Assembly: GCA_900316515.1 (NCBI GenBank)
Contig: ONDE01000007.1
Span: forward strand, 1 to 64,000
Direction: 5' to 3'
From: an uncultured Bacteroidales bacterium
GTDB lineage: Bacteria; Bacteroidota; Bacteroidia; Bacteroidales; P3
Length of the DNA stretch: 64,000 nucleotides
The notes beneath the pieces are model-generated. The model did not search any database, was not told the origin of the DNA, and saw only the letters and a list, made by a program, of their open reading frames with translations. The first letter of the stretch is position 1; every line of letters starts with the position of its first letter. This document shows, piece after piece, positions 33,039-41,084 of the stretch. The position numbers and the translations under genes were made by a program.

Positions 33039-34124
33039 CTACCAACCCATCAGGGCGCGAATTTTGTTAGGAATATCGGTATTCTGCTGTATGCCGCTGA
33101 AGCGCTCGGCACCGGGGCCGTAGGCGAAGACTGGCACCATGCAGCCGGTGTGGCTGCCCCAGTAGAAGCGGAAGTTGTTGATGCCTTCCTCGATGTCACC
33201 GTCGGGCAGCGTGAGGCCGCCGGTCTCATGGTCGGCGGTGACCACAACGAGGGTGTTGCCGTCCTTCTCGGCCCAGTCGAGCACGGCATGGAGCATCAGC
33301 TCGAAGTCGGCCAGCTCGGCACGCAGATAGGCCGAGTCGTTGTCGTGGCAGGCCCAGTCGATCTGCGAGCCTTCAATCATCATGGTGAAGCCTTTGGGAT
33401 TGCGGCTGAGCATCTCGATGGCTTTCATCGAAGCGGGACGCAGCACGTCGCCACGCTCGGGCTCAGTCTTCGGGTCGCCCTCATAGAGCAGCGCCACCAT
33501 GCGGTCGCCGGTGAAGGCCAGCATGGAGTCGAAGTTGTAGACCACGCTATAGCCGCGCTTGGCAAGAGTGTCGAGGGGAGAGAGGCCGTCCTTGCGGTTC
33601 TCCGGCAGGAAGTACTTGGCGCCGCCGCCAATCATCACGCTGTGCTGGCACTGCGCGAGCTGCAGACTCAGGGTGTCGTACATCTTGCGGTAAGGCACAC
33701 TTCCGTATGTCGAGGCCGGCGTTGCGTCCATGCAGTCGCTGGTGACCACGAAGCCAGTGCTCTTGCCGGCATCGATAGCGTCGTCGAAGATGGTGCGATG
33801 GCGCGACGAGTCTGGAGCGCAATTCACGTGGTAGTTCTCCACCTTCTGACCGGTGGTCAGGGCCGTGCCACCGGCCGACGAGTCAGTGCGGTACTTGTTG
33901 AGCGAATAGGTGCGCGAGAAGCCCGTGTAGGGGAAGCGCAGGAAGGCGCTATTGTCGCCCTTCTCGGCGACCACCGACGAGTAAACCTGTGCCACACCCA
34001 TGCCGTCGCCGACGATGAGGATGACATTCTTTGGTGCGGGCTCATGCTTCTGACAGCAGCCGCTGAAAAGCAGCATGGCAGCCGTAGCAATGATGAATGA
34101 TGAATGTTGAATGTTGAATTTCAT
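33039..34124 (-). CDS. Alkaline phosphatase
   Basis: 361 residues with a signal peptide and the alkaline phosphatase core: NVILIVGDGMG (metal Asp), DSSAGGTALTTG (nucleophilic Ser context), EGSQIDWACHDND (metal ligands) and TADHETGGL near 290. It releases phosphate from esters in the periplasm. The N-terminal residues FNIQHSSFI are encoded by 7-bp words (34089-34116). Its start overlaps the stop of the upstream lipoprotein gene. Confidence 0.9.
   Translation of the reverse strand: MKFNIQHSSFIIATAAMLLFSGCCQKHEPAPKNVILIVGDGMGVAQVYSSVVAEKGDNSAFLRFPYTGFSRTYSLNKYRTDSSAGGTALTTGQKVENYHVNCAPDSSRHRTIFDDAIDAGKSTGFVVTSDCMDATPASTYGSVPYRKMYDTLSLQLAQCQHSVMIGGGAKYFLPENRKDGLSPLDTLAKRGYSVVYNFDSMLAFTGDRMVALLYEGDPKTEPERGDVLRPASMKAIEMLSRNPKGFTMMIEGSQIDWACHDNDSAYLRAELADFELMLHAVLDWAEKDGNTLVVVTADHETGGLTLPDGDIEEGINNFRFYWGSHTGCMVPVFAYGPGAERFSGIQQNTDIPNKIRALMGW
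34089..34116 (+). repeat. Four 7-bp words (AATGATG/AATGTTG) in a signal-peptide region
   Basis: AATGATG, AATGATG, AATGTTG, AATGTTG. They form residues 3-12 of the alkaline phosphatase precursor on the opposite strand. Confidence 0.8.
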
Positions 34125-34654
34125 ATCTGTTTATTTTGCTTGTTTATCAATGGTAAGATATCTTTCTCGAAAATGTCGCGGCGCACGATGCGGTAGTGCG
34201 GGTCGTAGGCGGCCTTGAAGGCGGCGCTATGACTCTGCACGAACTTGGGGTCGGGAGTCGGCAACCCTTCGGCACTGCAGAGCACGGCACGTGTCAGCTC
34301 GCGCACGCTCAAATGGCCGTCCTTGACGAGTTTCAGGTTGACACGCACAAAGTTGCTGTCGCAGAGCGTGTACTCGAAGAGCGGAAACAATGCCGACTCT
34401 GCCATAGCGTCGACCTCTTTCTGTATGTACATGGCACAACTGGCCGAGTCGGTGATAAGATGGCCAGGCCCATAGAGGTCCTGGAACACCAGCTTGTACA
34501 GGTCGGTAGGTTCGGCCTCGGGGTACTGCTCGGCGTAGGCTATCAGAGCATCGGCACAAGGCACATCGACAGTCTCGGGCTTGACGGTGCTCCGGCACGA
34601 GCACAACGCCAATAACCCATAACATATAGCCAATAACCCAATAATACGTTTCAT
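34121..34654 (-). CDS. Lipoprotein of unknown function
   Basis: 177 residues from ATG of MKRIIGLLAICYGLLALCSC; this start overlaps the tatC end as ATGA. Lipobox LCSC. Conserved-looking core TDLYKLVFQDLYGPGHLITD (about 50-70) and a C-terminal YRIVRRDIF. No family with a known role recalled. It lies between tatC and the alkaline phosphatase in a head-to-tail set. Confidence 0.65.
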   Translation of the reverse strand: MKRIIGLLAICYGLLALCSCRSTVKPETVDVPCADALIAYAEQYPEAEPTDLYKLVFQDLYGPGHLITDSASCAMYIQKEVDAMAESALFPLFEYTLCDSNFVRVNLKLVKDGHLSVRELTRAVLCSAEGLPTPDPKFVQSHSAAFKAAYDPHYRIVRRDIFEKDILPLINKQNKQI

Positions 34655-35343
34655 TTCTGTGTATGTTTTACGATTAATATGCTCAGCTCCCACAGCAGGT
34701 AGATGGGCACCGATACCAGTGTCAGCGTGAAGGGGTCACCCGTTGGTGTGATGATGGCACCTAGGATGACGATGACCACTATGGCATGGCGACGGTATCT
34801 CTTCATGAAGTCGGCCTTGAGCACCCCTATCTTGGCCAGCAGCCAGCAGAGCACCGGCAGTTCGAAGACCACTCCCAGCACCAAGCTCATAACTCCCAGC
34901 ACGGAGATATAGCTCGACAGGGTGATGGTATTTGCCACCTCGGCGCTCACCTGATAGCCTCCGAGGAAACGCACCGTGAAGGGGAAGATGACGAAGTAGT
35001 TGAGTGCCACCCCTGCCAGGAAGAGGAGGTAGCCGCAACCAACTGCGCGTACCGCCAACCGCCGCTCGGTCTGGTAGAGACCCGGCGCCACGAAGGCAAA
35101 CATCTGATAGAGGATGTAGGGCGACACCACCAGCAGGCCTGCCCATAGGGCCACCCTCATGTGGGTGAGGAACTGCTGCGTGAGTTCTACATTTATAAGC
35201 CGCATACCATCGGGCTTGGGATGCATCACCACGGCGAAGAGCTGCTCTTTGAAGCAGAAACAAGCCACTGCGGCAACAACCGCAGCCACCAGCACATACC
35301 AGATGCGCCGCCGCAACTCGTCAAGATGCTCCCAAAAAGTCAC
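34651..35343 (-). CDS. tatC: Sec-independent protein translocase TatC
   Basis: 230 residues, six TM helices, with MTFWEHLDELRRRI at the N-terminus (the conserved HLxELRxR that contacts twin-arginine signals) and FRGYQ-like FLGGYQV and FELPVLCWLLAK features. TatC is the receptor of the Tat translocase. tatA lies 33 bases upstream, separated by a heptamer array, and a Tat-client gene follows upstream of that. Confidence 0.92.
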   Translation of the reverse strand: MTFWEHLDELRRRIWYVLVAAVVAAVACFCFKEQLFAVVMHPKPDGMRLINVELTQQFLTHMRVALWAGLLVVSPYILYQMFAFVAPGLYQTERRLAVRAVGCGYLLFLAGVALNYFVIFPFTVRFLGGYQVSAEVANTITLSSYISVLGVMSLVLGVVFELPVLCWLLAKIGVLKADFMKRYRRHAIVVIVILGAIITPTGDPFTLTLVSVPIYLLWELSILIVKHTQK

Positions 35344-35348
35344 GAAAT

Positions 35349-35427
35349 GTGAAAAGTGAAAAGTGAAAAGTGAAAATTAGTTTGCGTCTGTCTTCGTTTC
35401 ACTTTTCGTTTCCTCACTTTTCACTTC
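35349..35427 (+). repeat. 7-bp word palindrome spanning the tatA stop codon
   Basis: Left: four GTGAAAA (35349-35376). Right: complementary class words TTTCACT, TTTCGTT, TCACTTT, TCACTTC (35397-35427), which encode the tatA C-terminus ([13 protein letters not shown]). Confidence 0.8.
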
Positions 35428-35574
35428 ATCAACGCCATTGACGCCGTCCTTGAAGCTCTTGACGCCTTTGCCAAGTCCTTTCATCAGCTCGGGAATCTTC
35501 TTGCCGCCGAAAAGCAGCAGCACCACGAGGACGATGATGATAATCTCCCAAGTACCTAAGAATAACAGTTTCAT
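35377..35574 (-). CDS. tatA: Twin-arginine translocase subunit TatA/E
   Basis: 65 residues: one TM helix (about 9-25), the conserved [23 protein letters not shown] amphipathic helix, and a short polar tail derived from a word repeat. TatA forms the translocation pore with TatC. Overlaps the upstream small TM gene by four bases. Confidence 0.9.
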   Translation of the reverse strand: MKLLFLGTWEIIIIVLVVLLLFGGKKIPELMKGLGKGVKSFKDGVNGVDEVKSEETKSETKTDAN

Positions 35575-35879
35575 TTTTTTGATTTTAAAATATTTCCTTT
35601 TTCGTCTTTTTTCAATTCCTTGCCGTTTTTATAGACATGGGTTTTGAGGCTTTCCCTTTTTACTTCCCATGCATCTATCAAACCTCCTCCAGATCTACCT
35701 CCAAACAGCACTATTACGATGAGCGAAGTGATACATACGAGGATTTCCAAAAACGTCTTACCAACGAGTCTTTCCAGCGGTTGTTGGTAAAATAGCACAA
35801 CTATTAAGACGAGCGTAAGTATAAATCCGATGATGTATCCGCGGATTATGCGGTTTTTCAAAGTTTTCAAAGGTTTCAT
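35571..35879 (-). CDS. Small two-TM protein of unknown function
   Basis: 102 residues: TM helices at about 13-30 and 42-58, then a Lys-rich cytoplasmic or periplasmic tail ([23 protein letters not shown]). It overlaps both the aldo/keto reductase stop and the tatA start by four bases, so it is an integral part of the tat transcript. More AT-rich than its neighbours. No family recognised. Confidence 0.65.
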   Translation of the reverse strand: MKPLKTLKNRIIRGYIIGFILTLVLIVVLFYQQPLERLVGKTFLEILVCITSLIVIVLFGGRSGGGLIDAWEVKRESLKTHVYKNGKELKKDEKGNILKSKK

Positions 35880-37267
35880 ACCAGCGAGTCTTTCAGGCGG
35901 TTGGTGTAGTCCTCAATCATGCGCATCTTCTCGGGTATTTTGATACTCTGCGGGCAGTGCGTGAGGCACTCGCCGCAGCCTATGCAGTGGTCGGCCTGGC
36001 GCAGCCGCTCGATGCTCTTGTCGTAGGTGGTGAGGAACGCACGCCGTGCGCGGCGGAACTCTTTCTGTTCCACTGTGCCTTCAGTGGCTATGTTGCCCTC
36101 GCCGAGGCTCTTGTTGTAGAACGCGAAGATGCCTGGTATGTCCAGACCGTAGGGACACGGCATGCAGTACTGGCAGGCGGTGCAGGGAATGGCGGGATAG
36201 TGGGCGAACTCGTCGGCCACACGCTCCAGCAGACGCATCTGATTGTCGGCCAAGGGCGTCATGGGACTGTGTGTGCGCACGTTGTCTTCCACATGCTCCA
36301 TGTTGCTCATGCCGCTGAGCGAGGTCATGATGCGGGGGAACATGCCCAGGTAGCGGAAGGCCCACGACGCCAGACTGCGGTCGGGCTCGCTCTCTTTGAG
36401 CTGACGGGCTATCTGCTCGTTCAAGGTCGCCAGGCGGCCACCCAGCACAGGCTCCATGATGACGATGGGTATCTCGCGCTTGTCGAGCTCGGTATACAGA
36501 TGCTCTGCATTGACGTTCTCGGCCTCTATCTCGTGGGCGTATCGCCAGTCGACATAGTTCATCTGTATCTGGGCGAAGTCCCAGTGGTATTTGTCGGTCC
36601 AAGCCACCACCTTGTCGAACTCCGACTGCTCGCCGTGGAACGACCAGCCGAGGTTGCGTATGCGGCCTTTCTCGCGCTCTTCCATCAAGAAGTCAAGCAT
36701 GCCGTTGTCTACGAAGCGCATCTCGAAGTTGCTTTTGCCGTCTTTGTCCACGCCGCCGAACGAGTGCAGCAGGTAGTAGTCGATGTAGTCGACGCCGAGC
36801 TTCTGGAAGCTCTCCTCGTACATCTTCATGCTGGCTTCGCGGGTCCAGGTGCGGAAGTTCGAGAGCTTGGTGGCCACGAGCCACTTGTCTCTCGGATGAC
36901 GGTTCAGGGCTATGCCCGTGGCAGTCTCCGACATGCCGCGCATGTACACGGGGGCTGTGTCGTAATAGTTCACGCCGTGCTCCATGGCATAGTCGACCAT
37001 GCGGTTGATGAGCTCCTGGTCGAGCTTGGCGTCGGGATTGTCGCGCAGGCTGCCGCCGCCCTCCACGGGCAGACGCATCATGCCGAAGCCCAGCAGGCTC
37101 ACCTTCTGCCCATGCTTGTCGGTACGGTAGGTCATCTGCCCTTCCGGCACCTCGCCGGCGACAAAGCCTTCGCTCTTCACGGCATTGGGGTTGTCGCACC
37201 CCACGGCCAATGCGGCTCCGGCAGCCACGCCACCGGCCAGTCCTTTCAAAAACGTTCTTCTGTCCAT
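35876..37267 (-). CDS. Tat-exported aldo/keto reductase with C-terminal two [4Fe-4S] ferredoxin domain
   Basis: 463 residues from ATG 37267, which gives a clean twin-arginine signal (MDRRTFLKGLAGGVAAGAALAVGC, possibly lipidated). AKR barrel (about 45-330): GVNYYDTAPVYMRG, LVATKLS and YYLLHSFGG hold the Asp/Tyr/Lys/His set. C-terminus (about 370-460) has CxxCxxCxxxC motifs CTACQYCMPCP and CIGCGECLTHCP. Such fused oxidoreductases are frequent in Bacteroidetes; the substrate is unknown. Being in the tat operon it is likely a client of the translocase encoded downstream. Confidence 0.85.
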   Translation of the reverse strand: MDRRTFLKGLAGGVAAGAALAVGCDNPNAVKSEGFVAGEVPEGQMTYRTDKHGQKVSLLGFGMMRLPVEGGGSLRDNPDAKLDQELINRMVDYAMEHGVNYYDTAPVYMRGMSETATGIALNRHPRDKWLVATKLSNFRTWTREASMKMYEESFQKLGVDYIDYYLLHSFGGVDKDGKSNFEMRFVDNGMLDFLMEEREKGRIRNLGWSFHGEQSEFDKVVAWTDKYHWDFAQIQMNYVDWRYAHEIEAENVNAEHLYTELDKREIPIVIMEPVLGGRLATLNEQIARQLKESEPDRSLASWAFRYLGMFPRIMTSLSGMSNMEHVEDNVRTHSPMTPLADNQMRLLERVADEFAHYPAIPCTACQYCMPCPYGLDIPGIFAFYNKSLGEGNIATEGTVEQKEFRRARRAFLTTYDKSIERLRQADHCIGCGECLTHCPQSIKIPEKMRMIEDYTNRLKDSLV

Positions 37268-37280
37268 AATATTCCTTTCT

Positions 37281-37429
37281 TGGTAGTTAAGGAGATAAGT
37301 AGTTATCGCTTCGCTCGCCCTTGGCTCCATAAAGTCGCCGACCTATGGTTCGGGCAGTAGTTAAGACAATAGCATGTCGTCTGCCTGCAGTATTGCCTTA
37401 ACTACTTAACTACTGTCTACTTAACTACT
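37281..37429 (+). repeat. Palindromic spacer element C
   Basis: AGTTAAGG/AGATAAG words, AGTTATCGCTTCGCT core, an extra GC-rich segment, TTAAGACAATAG, TGCAGTATTG, then reverse-complement words to 37429. Bases 37390-37429 match 20711-20750 inverted with one difference. The end supplies the stop codon of the YitT gene. Confidence 0.85.
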
Positions 37430-38408
37430 ACCGTTTGTTCATCTGCTCTTCGAGCTCTTTGCGCTTCTTCGCGCTGAACCACAGGCCGTACACCTCGCTG
37501 ACGTTGTTGGCGGTGGTGAAGGCGTTGATCTGCTCCTGCTTCATCCAGGCCATCAGGCTGCTGAAGTCATCTTTGTTGAGCAGCACCTCGAGTTCGATGC
37601 TCTTCTCGCCCGAGTAGCCACCGATAACCTCATAGAGGGTGCAGCCGCGGTGCAGCTTGTCGGTGATATAATGGCGGATGCGCTCGTAGTCTTTCGACAC
37701 GATGCAGACACGCTTGCGGCGGTTGAGCGAAGCGGTGAAGTAGTCGACCACCAGTCCGTTTATCCAGGTGCCGATGAGGCCGATGATGACCATACGGAAG
37801 GGGTTGATGAAGAAGGCAGTGCAGCAGATGACGGCACCGGCCACCGACACCGAGGCACCGATGTCGAAGTGCAGGTATTTGTTCACTATCTTGGCCAGGA
37901 TGTCCAGTCCGCCGGTCGAGGCGTTGATGCTGAACATCAGAGCCTGCGAGGCCGACAGCAGCAGCACGAAGCAGCAGAGGTCGAGCCACGGGTCGCCCAT
38001 GACGGAGTAGTCGTTGATGACGCTGTTATACGAGGCCAGGATGTACTCGCCGGCGGCATTCTTGGCATCCCACGGCATCACCCATGCCCAGAAGTCGGTC
38101 AACGGACCGAGGATAAGGGCGGTGAAGACGGTCTTGAAGCCAAACTCGCGGTCGATGAGGATGAAGGCGAGGATAAGCAGGATGATGTTGATGATCATGA
38201 TGAGTGTGCCGAGGCTGAGGATGTTGCCCATCAGCTGGTTCAGCACAATCGACAGACCCGAGATGGTGCCGATAATCAGCTTGCTGGGCACCAGGAAGTA
38301 GTAGACGGCGGCGGCGCACACCATCATGCCCAGAATCATTATCACAAGCTCCTTCCAGAACTTGAAGGTGCCCACATACTTGATTGCTTCAGTAAATTTG
38401 TTGCTCAT
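37428..38408 (-). CDS. YitT family membrane protein (DUF161 plus DUF2179)
   Basis: 326 residues: five to six TM helices (about 18-200) with STGGLDILAKIVNKY and SKLIIGTISGLSIVLNQL, then a C-terminal DUF2179 domain (about 235-315; CIVSKDYERIRHYI and GEKSIELEVLLNK). Role unknown. It is encoded between the Tat-client reductase and the polyferredoxin on the same strand. Confidence 0.85.
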   Translation of the reverse strand: MSNKFTEAIKYVGTFKFWKELVIMILGMMVCAAAVYYFLVPSKLIIGTISGLSIVLNQLMGNILSLGTLIMIINIILLILAFILIDREFGFKTVFTALILGPLTDFWAWVMPWDAKNAAGEYILASYNSVINDYSVMGDPWLDLCCFVLLLSASQALMFSINASTGGLDILAKIVNKYLHFDIGASVSVAGAVICCTAFFINPFRMVIIGLIGTWINGLVVDYFTASLNRRKRVCIVSKDYERIRHYITDKLHRGCTLYEVIGGYSGEKSIELEVLLNKDDFSSLMAWMKQEQINAFTTANNVSEVYGLWFSAKKRKELEEQMNKR

Positions 38409-38449
38409 AGTTGTTGTTGCTTGTTTGTTTTATTGTTTGATTGTTTTTG

Positions 38450-39796
38450 TTAGATTTCTGCATGTATTTCGCGGCCCTCGACATAGATGGCTGTCATCGG
38501 GCGTGCCGGGCAGTAGTACTCGCAGGCACCGCAGCCGAGGCATCGGCTCTCGTTGACGGCAGGCTTGCCGTCGACCATGCTGATGGCCGCCGACGGACAA
38601 TGGCGCGCGCAGGTGCCGCAGCCAATGCAGTTGTCCTTGAGCACCACGGCACAGCCAATGCTGATGGCCGTCTTCTCTTCCTTCGTTATCGGCAGTATGG
38701 CTCCCGCCGGGCACACCTCGCTGCAGCGCGTGCAGGCCATGCGGCAGTAGCCGTCGCTGTAGTTCATCTCAGGCTGCATCAGCGACGTCAGCTTGGTCGA
38801 GGGACGCAGCACCTTCTCGGGGCACTGGCTCACACACAGCTGACAGGCGGTGCAGCGCTGGCTGAAGTTCTTCAGGCTGCGGGCGCCGAAGGGCTTCAGC
38901 GGGGTCCTGCGGTCGGGCACCTGCTTGCCGGCAATGGCTGCCAGACCGCCGTCCATCTTCTGTTCCTGGGCCTGCACGGCCATGGCGGCACCAACGGCGA
39001 CAGAGCCAGCCACGAACTTGCGACGGCTGTCGTCGATTTCTTTAGAATCTCTAGAAGGTCTAGTTGATCTAGAAAACTTTATCGCCCCGGCCTTGCACTC
39101 GCCTATGCAGTTGAAGCAGTCGACGCAGCGCGACATGTCGACGCACTTGTGCTCCGAGTCGATGCACATGGCTTTGCACTTGTGCTCGCAGCGGTGACAG
39201 TCGCCGCACTTCGAGGCGTCGATGCGGATGCCGAAGAGGCTGTACTTGCTCACCAATCCCAACAAGCTACCCACTGGGCAGATGGTGTTGCACCACAGAC
39301 GGCCCCACACGAAGCTCATCACACCCACCACCACGATGGTGACGATGGCTATGACCAACGGCAGGCCCGTGCCGTGTATGTTGGTCACCATGCGGGCATA
39401 GGCGCTGTAGGGGGTTATCAGAGCCGCCAGACTGCCGAGGCCGGCAACCATCAGCACCACGAAAAGCGCCAGCACGATGTAGCGCACCCAGTTGGCCGCA
39501 CGGCGATACTGGAACTTGCGCTTGGGGAACAGCAGACCGCTTATCCACGTCACGAAGTCCTGGAAGACGCCCATGGGGCACACCACAGAGCAGTAGAGGC
39601 GACCCACCAGCGCGGTGACCACCAGCACGACAGCCACCACCACGAAGTTCAATGCCAAAATGGCAGGCAGCAGCTGCACCTTGGGCATCCAGCCAAGATA
39701 GTGACGCAGCACACCGGTGGCGTCCAACAGCAGCGCCGTGATGCCAAGCAGCATCGCCGCCGCCAAAATAATCCTTACAGTCTTCAATGCTTTCAT
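38450..39796 (-). CDS. NapH/YccM-like membrane polyferredoxin with internal twin-arginine motif
   Basis: 448 residues. About four TM helices (9-165) with two CxxxCP sites (LYCSVVCPMG, LWCNTICPVG), then two ferredoxin modules (CGDCHRCEHKC, CVDCFNCIGEC; about 195-235). Near residues 256-275 is SRRKFVAGSVAVGAAMAVQA, which looks like a Tat signal or signal-anchor, followed by four more cysteine clusters (CTACQLCVSQCP, CRMACTRCSEVCP, CIGCGTCARHCP, CLGCGACEYYCP). The layout suggests Sec-inserted N-terminal helices and a Tat-exported C-terminal domain. A 9-bp word array (39041-39076) encodes RSTRPSRDSK just before the motif. Likely passes electrons across the membrane. Confidence 0.8.
   Translation of the reverse strand: MKALKTVRIILAAAMLLGITALLLDATGVLRHYLGWMPKVQLLPAILALNFVVVAVVLVVTALVGRLYCSVVCPMGVFQDFVTWISGLLFPKRKFQYRRAANWVRYIVLALFVVLMVAGLGSLAALITPYSAYARMVTNIHGTGLPLVIAIVTIVVVGVMSFVWGRLWCNTICPVGSLLGLVSKYSLFGIRIDASKCGDCHRCEHKCKAMCIDSEHKCVDMSRCVDCFNCIGECKAGAIKFSRSTRPSRDSKEIDDSRRKFVAGSVAVGAAMAVQAQEQKMDGGLAAIAGKQVPDRRTPLKPFGARSLKNFSQRCTACQLCVSQCPEKVLRPSTKLTSLMQPEMNYSDGYCRMACTRCSEVCPAGAILPITKEEKTAISIGCAVVLKDNCIGCGTCARHCPSAAISMVDGKPAVNESRCLGCGACEYYCPARPMTAIYVEGREIHAEI
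39041..39076 (+). repeat. Four 9-bp words (TCTAGAAAA type) inside the polyferredoxin frame
   Basis: TTTAGAATC, TCTAGAAGG, TCTAGTTGA, TCTAGAAAA. The last word is a rotation of the CTAGAAAAT unit at 4318-4371. Confidence 0.85.
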
Positions 39797-39803
39797 ATTA
39801 TGA

Positions 39804-39889
39804 CTTTCAATTTTTCAACTATTCACTTTTCACCATTCACTTTTCACTCTTCACTTTTCACTCTTCACTTTTCACCCTTCAACTTCCAG
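39804..39889 (+). repeat. About eleven 7-bp words (CTTTTCA/CTCTTCA type)
   Basis: Words TTTCAAT, CTATTCA, CTTTTCA, CCATTCA, CTTTTCA, CTCTTCA, CTTTTCA, CTCTTCA, CTTTTCA, CCCTTCA at strict 7-base spacing. It fills the gap between the LuxR regulator and the polyferredoxin gene and encodes the regulator's last residues (KLKGEK). Confidence 0.9.
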
Positions 39890-40713
39890 TACACCGCCAG
39901 GCCAGCCACACTCTTTATGCCGGTCTTCTTGGTGATGCTCTTGCGGTGGGTGTTCACCGTGTTGACGGCTATGTTCAGCCGCGAGCCAATCTCTTTGCTC
40001 GAGAGACCCTGCGCCACAAGCTCGAGCACCTCCTGCTCGCGGTCGCTCAGCTGGTAGTCCTCGGGCGGCAGCAGCAGCATCTCTTCTATCTCGGCGTGCT
40101 TCTCCAGGTCGCGGCTCAGCTGCAGTATGTCGAACACCAGCTCCATCATCTCCTCGTTCAGCCGCTCGCCGGGGATATACTTGTAGATAATCTGCGTCAG
40201 GTCGGTCAGCTTGTCCTTGATGTTGTCGTGGCTGCGCTGGTAGTGCTCGCTCTGGCGTTCGCCGTTGCGCAGGCTTTCCAGCATGGCGTCGAGGTTCTTC
40301 TCCTCGCGGCGCACATGCTCCTTAACCTCGCGGCAGTAGTCGGCGAAGTATTTCTTCAATAGCGCGGCCGACTTCTCGCCCGAGTGCTCGGCGATGTGGT
40401 CCAAATGGTGCTGCAGGTGCGGCAGACGCTCCTCGATATAGTAGCGGTGCGAGGCCTGCAGGTGCTCCACAACAAGGCGGTTGTCGATGCGTGCAACCTC
40501 CTCGTCGTCGGGGCTGTAGTCGTCGAAAGTGTATATGTTGCATACCGTCAGGAAGAAGGTTTCGTCAACCCCTGCTTCGCGGCACACCTCCTTCACGCTC
40601 CTGTCGCCGAAACCCAGCGGAATGCCGAAACGTGGCAGCATGAGTATCAAGTCGTAGTTCGCCGCCACCATGTCGGCCATCTTCATACGACCCGTAAATA
40701 TCGTTCTTTTCAT
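39865..40713 (-). CDS. Hemerythrin-like domain fused to LuxR-type HTH regulator
   Basis: 282 residues. Residues about 80-210 are helical with the His/Glu spacing of a hemerythrin-like domain: HLQASHRYYIEERLPHLQHHLDHI, EVKEHVRREEKN, RSHDNI and EKHAEIEE. Residues 217-278 are a LuxR/GerE HTH (LSDREQEVLELVAQGLSSKEIGSRLNIAVNTVNTHRKSI). A di-iron or heme-free O2/NO-sensing regulator is the natural inference. It lies directly upstream of the polyferredoxin operon, which it may control. A -7 box (TATTTTTG reversed) is at 40750-40757. Confidence 0.8.
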   Translation of the reverse strand: MKRTIFTGRMKMADMVAANYDLILMLPRFGIPLGFGDRSVKEVCREAGVDETFFLTVCNIYTFDDYSPDDEEVARIDNRLVVEHLQASHRYYIEERLPHLQHHLDHIAEHSGEKSAALLKKYFADYCREVKEHVRREEKNLDAMLESLRNGERQSEHYQRSHDNIKDKLTDLTQIIYKYIPGERLNEEMMELVFDILQLSRDLEKHAEIEEMLLLPPEDYQLSDREQEVLELVAQGLSSKEIGSRLNIAVNTVNTHRKSITKKTGIKSVAGLAVYWKLKGEK

Positions 40714-40749
40714 ATTATTACGTCAAAAATCATAAAACTATTAGAGAGG

Positions 40750-40757
40750 CAAAAATA
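40750..40757 (-). promoter_or_regulatory. Bacteroidetes -7 box for the hemerythrin-LuxR gene
   Basis: Reverse strand TATTTTTG, 37 bases before the ATG. Confidence 0.45.
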
Positions 40758-40823
40758 ATAAAAAAAAACAATATATGAGAATATTATTCTAAAAACGCTT
40801 AATTCCCCCTATTTGGTCGCCCA

Positions 40824-40893
40824 TTTCTTCAGTGTTTCTTCAGTGTTTCTTCAGTGTTTCTTCAGTGGATGACCGAAGAAATACCGAAGAAAC
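40824..40893 (+). repeat. 11-bp word palindrome in the divergent spacer
   Basis: Four copies of TTTCTTCAGTG (40824-40867), then the complementary class ACCGAAGAAAT, ACCGAAGAAAC (40872-40893). The 370-base spacer otherwise holds only promoters. Confidence 0.88.
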
Positions 40894-41029
40894 TCTGGTA
40901 AACAATTGAAAAAAAGAGCTACTTTTCAGAGCCTTTGGTCGGTCTCTGGTGACGCCATGGTGCACTGACCTGGGGGGCTGTTGGCGACGGCATCTGAATA
41001 AAAAAAATACACATTTCGGGAAAAGTATG

Positions 41030-41037
41030 TATCTTTG
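41030..41037 (+). promoter_or_regulatory. Bacteroidetes -7 box for the T9SS cargo gene
   Basis: TATCTTTG, 47 bases upstream of ATG 41085. Confidence 0.6.
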
Positions 41038-41084
41038 CATCCCCAAAAAACAACCATCGTCGAACAATAATAAGACTAAAGACA

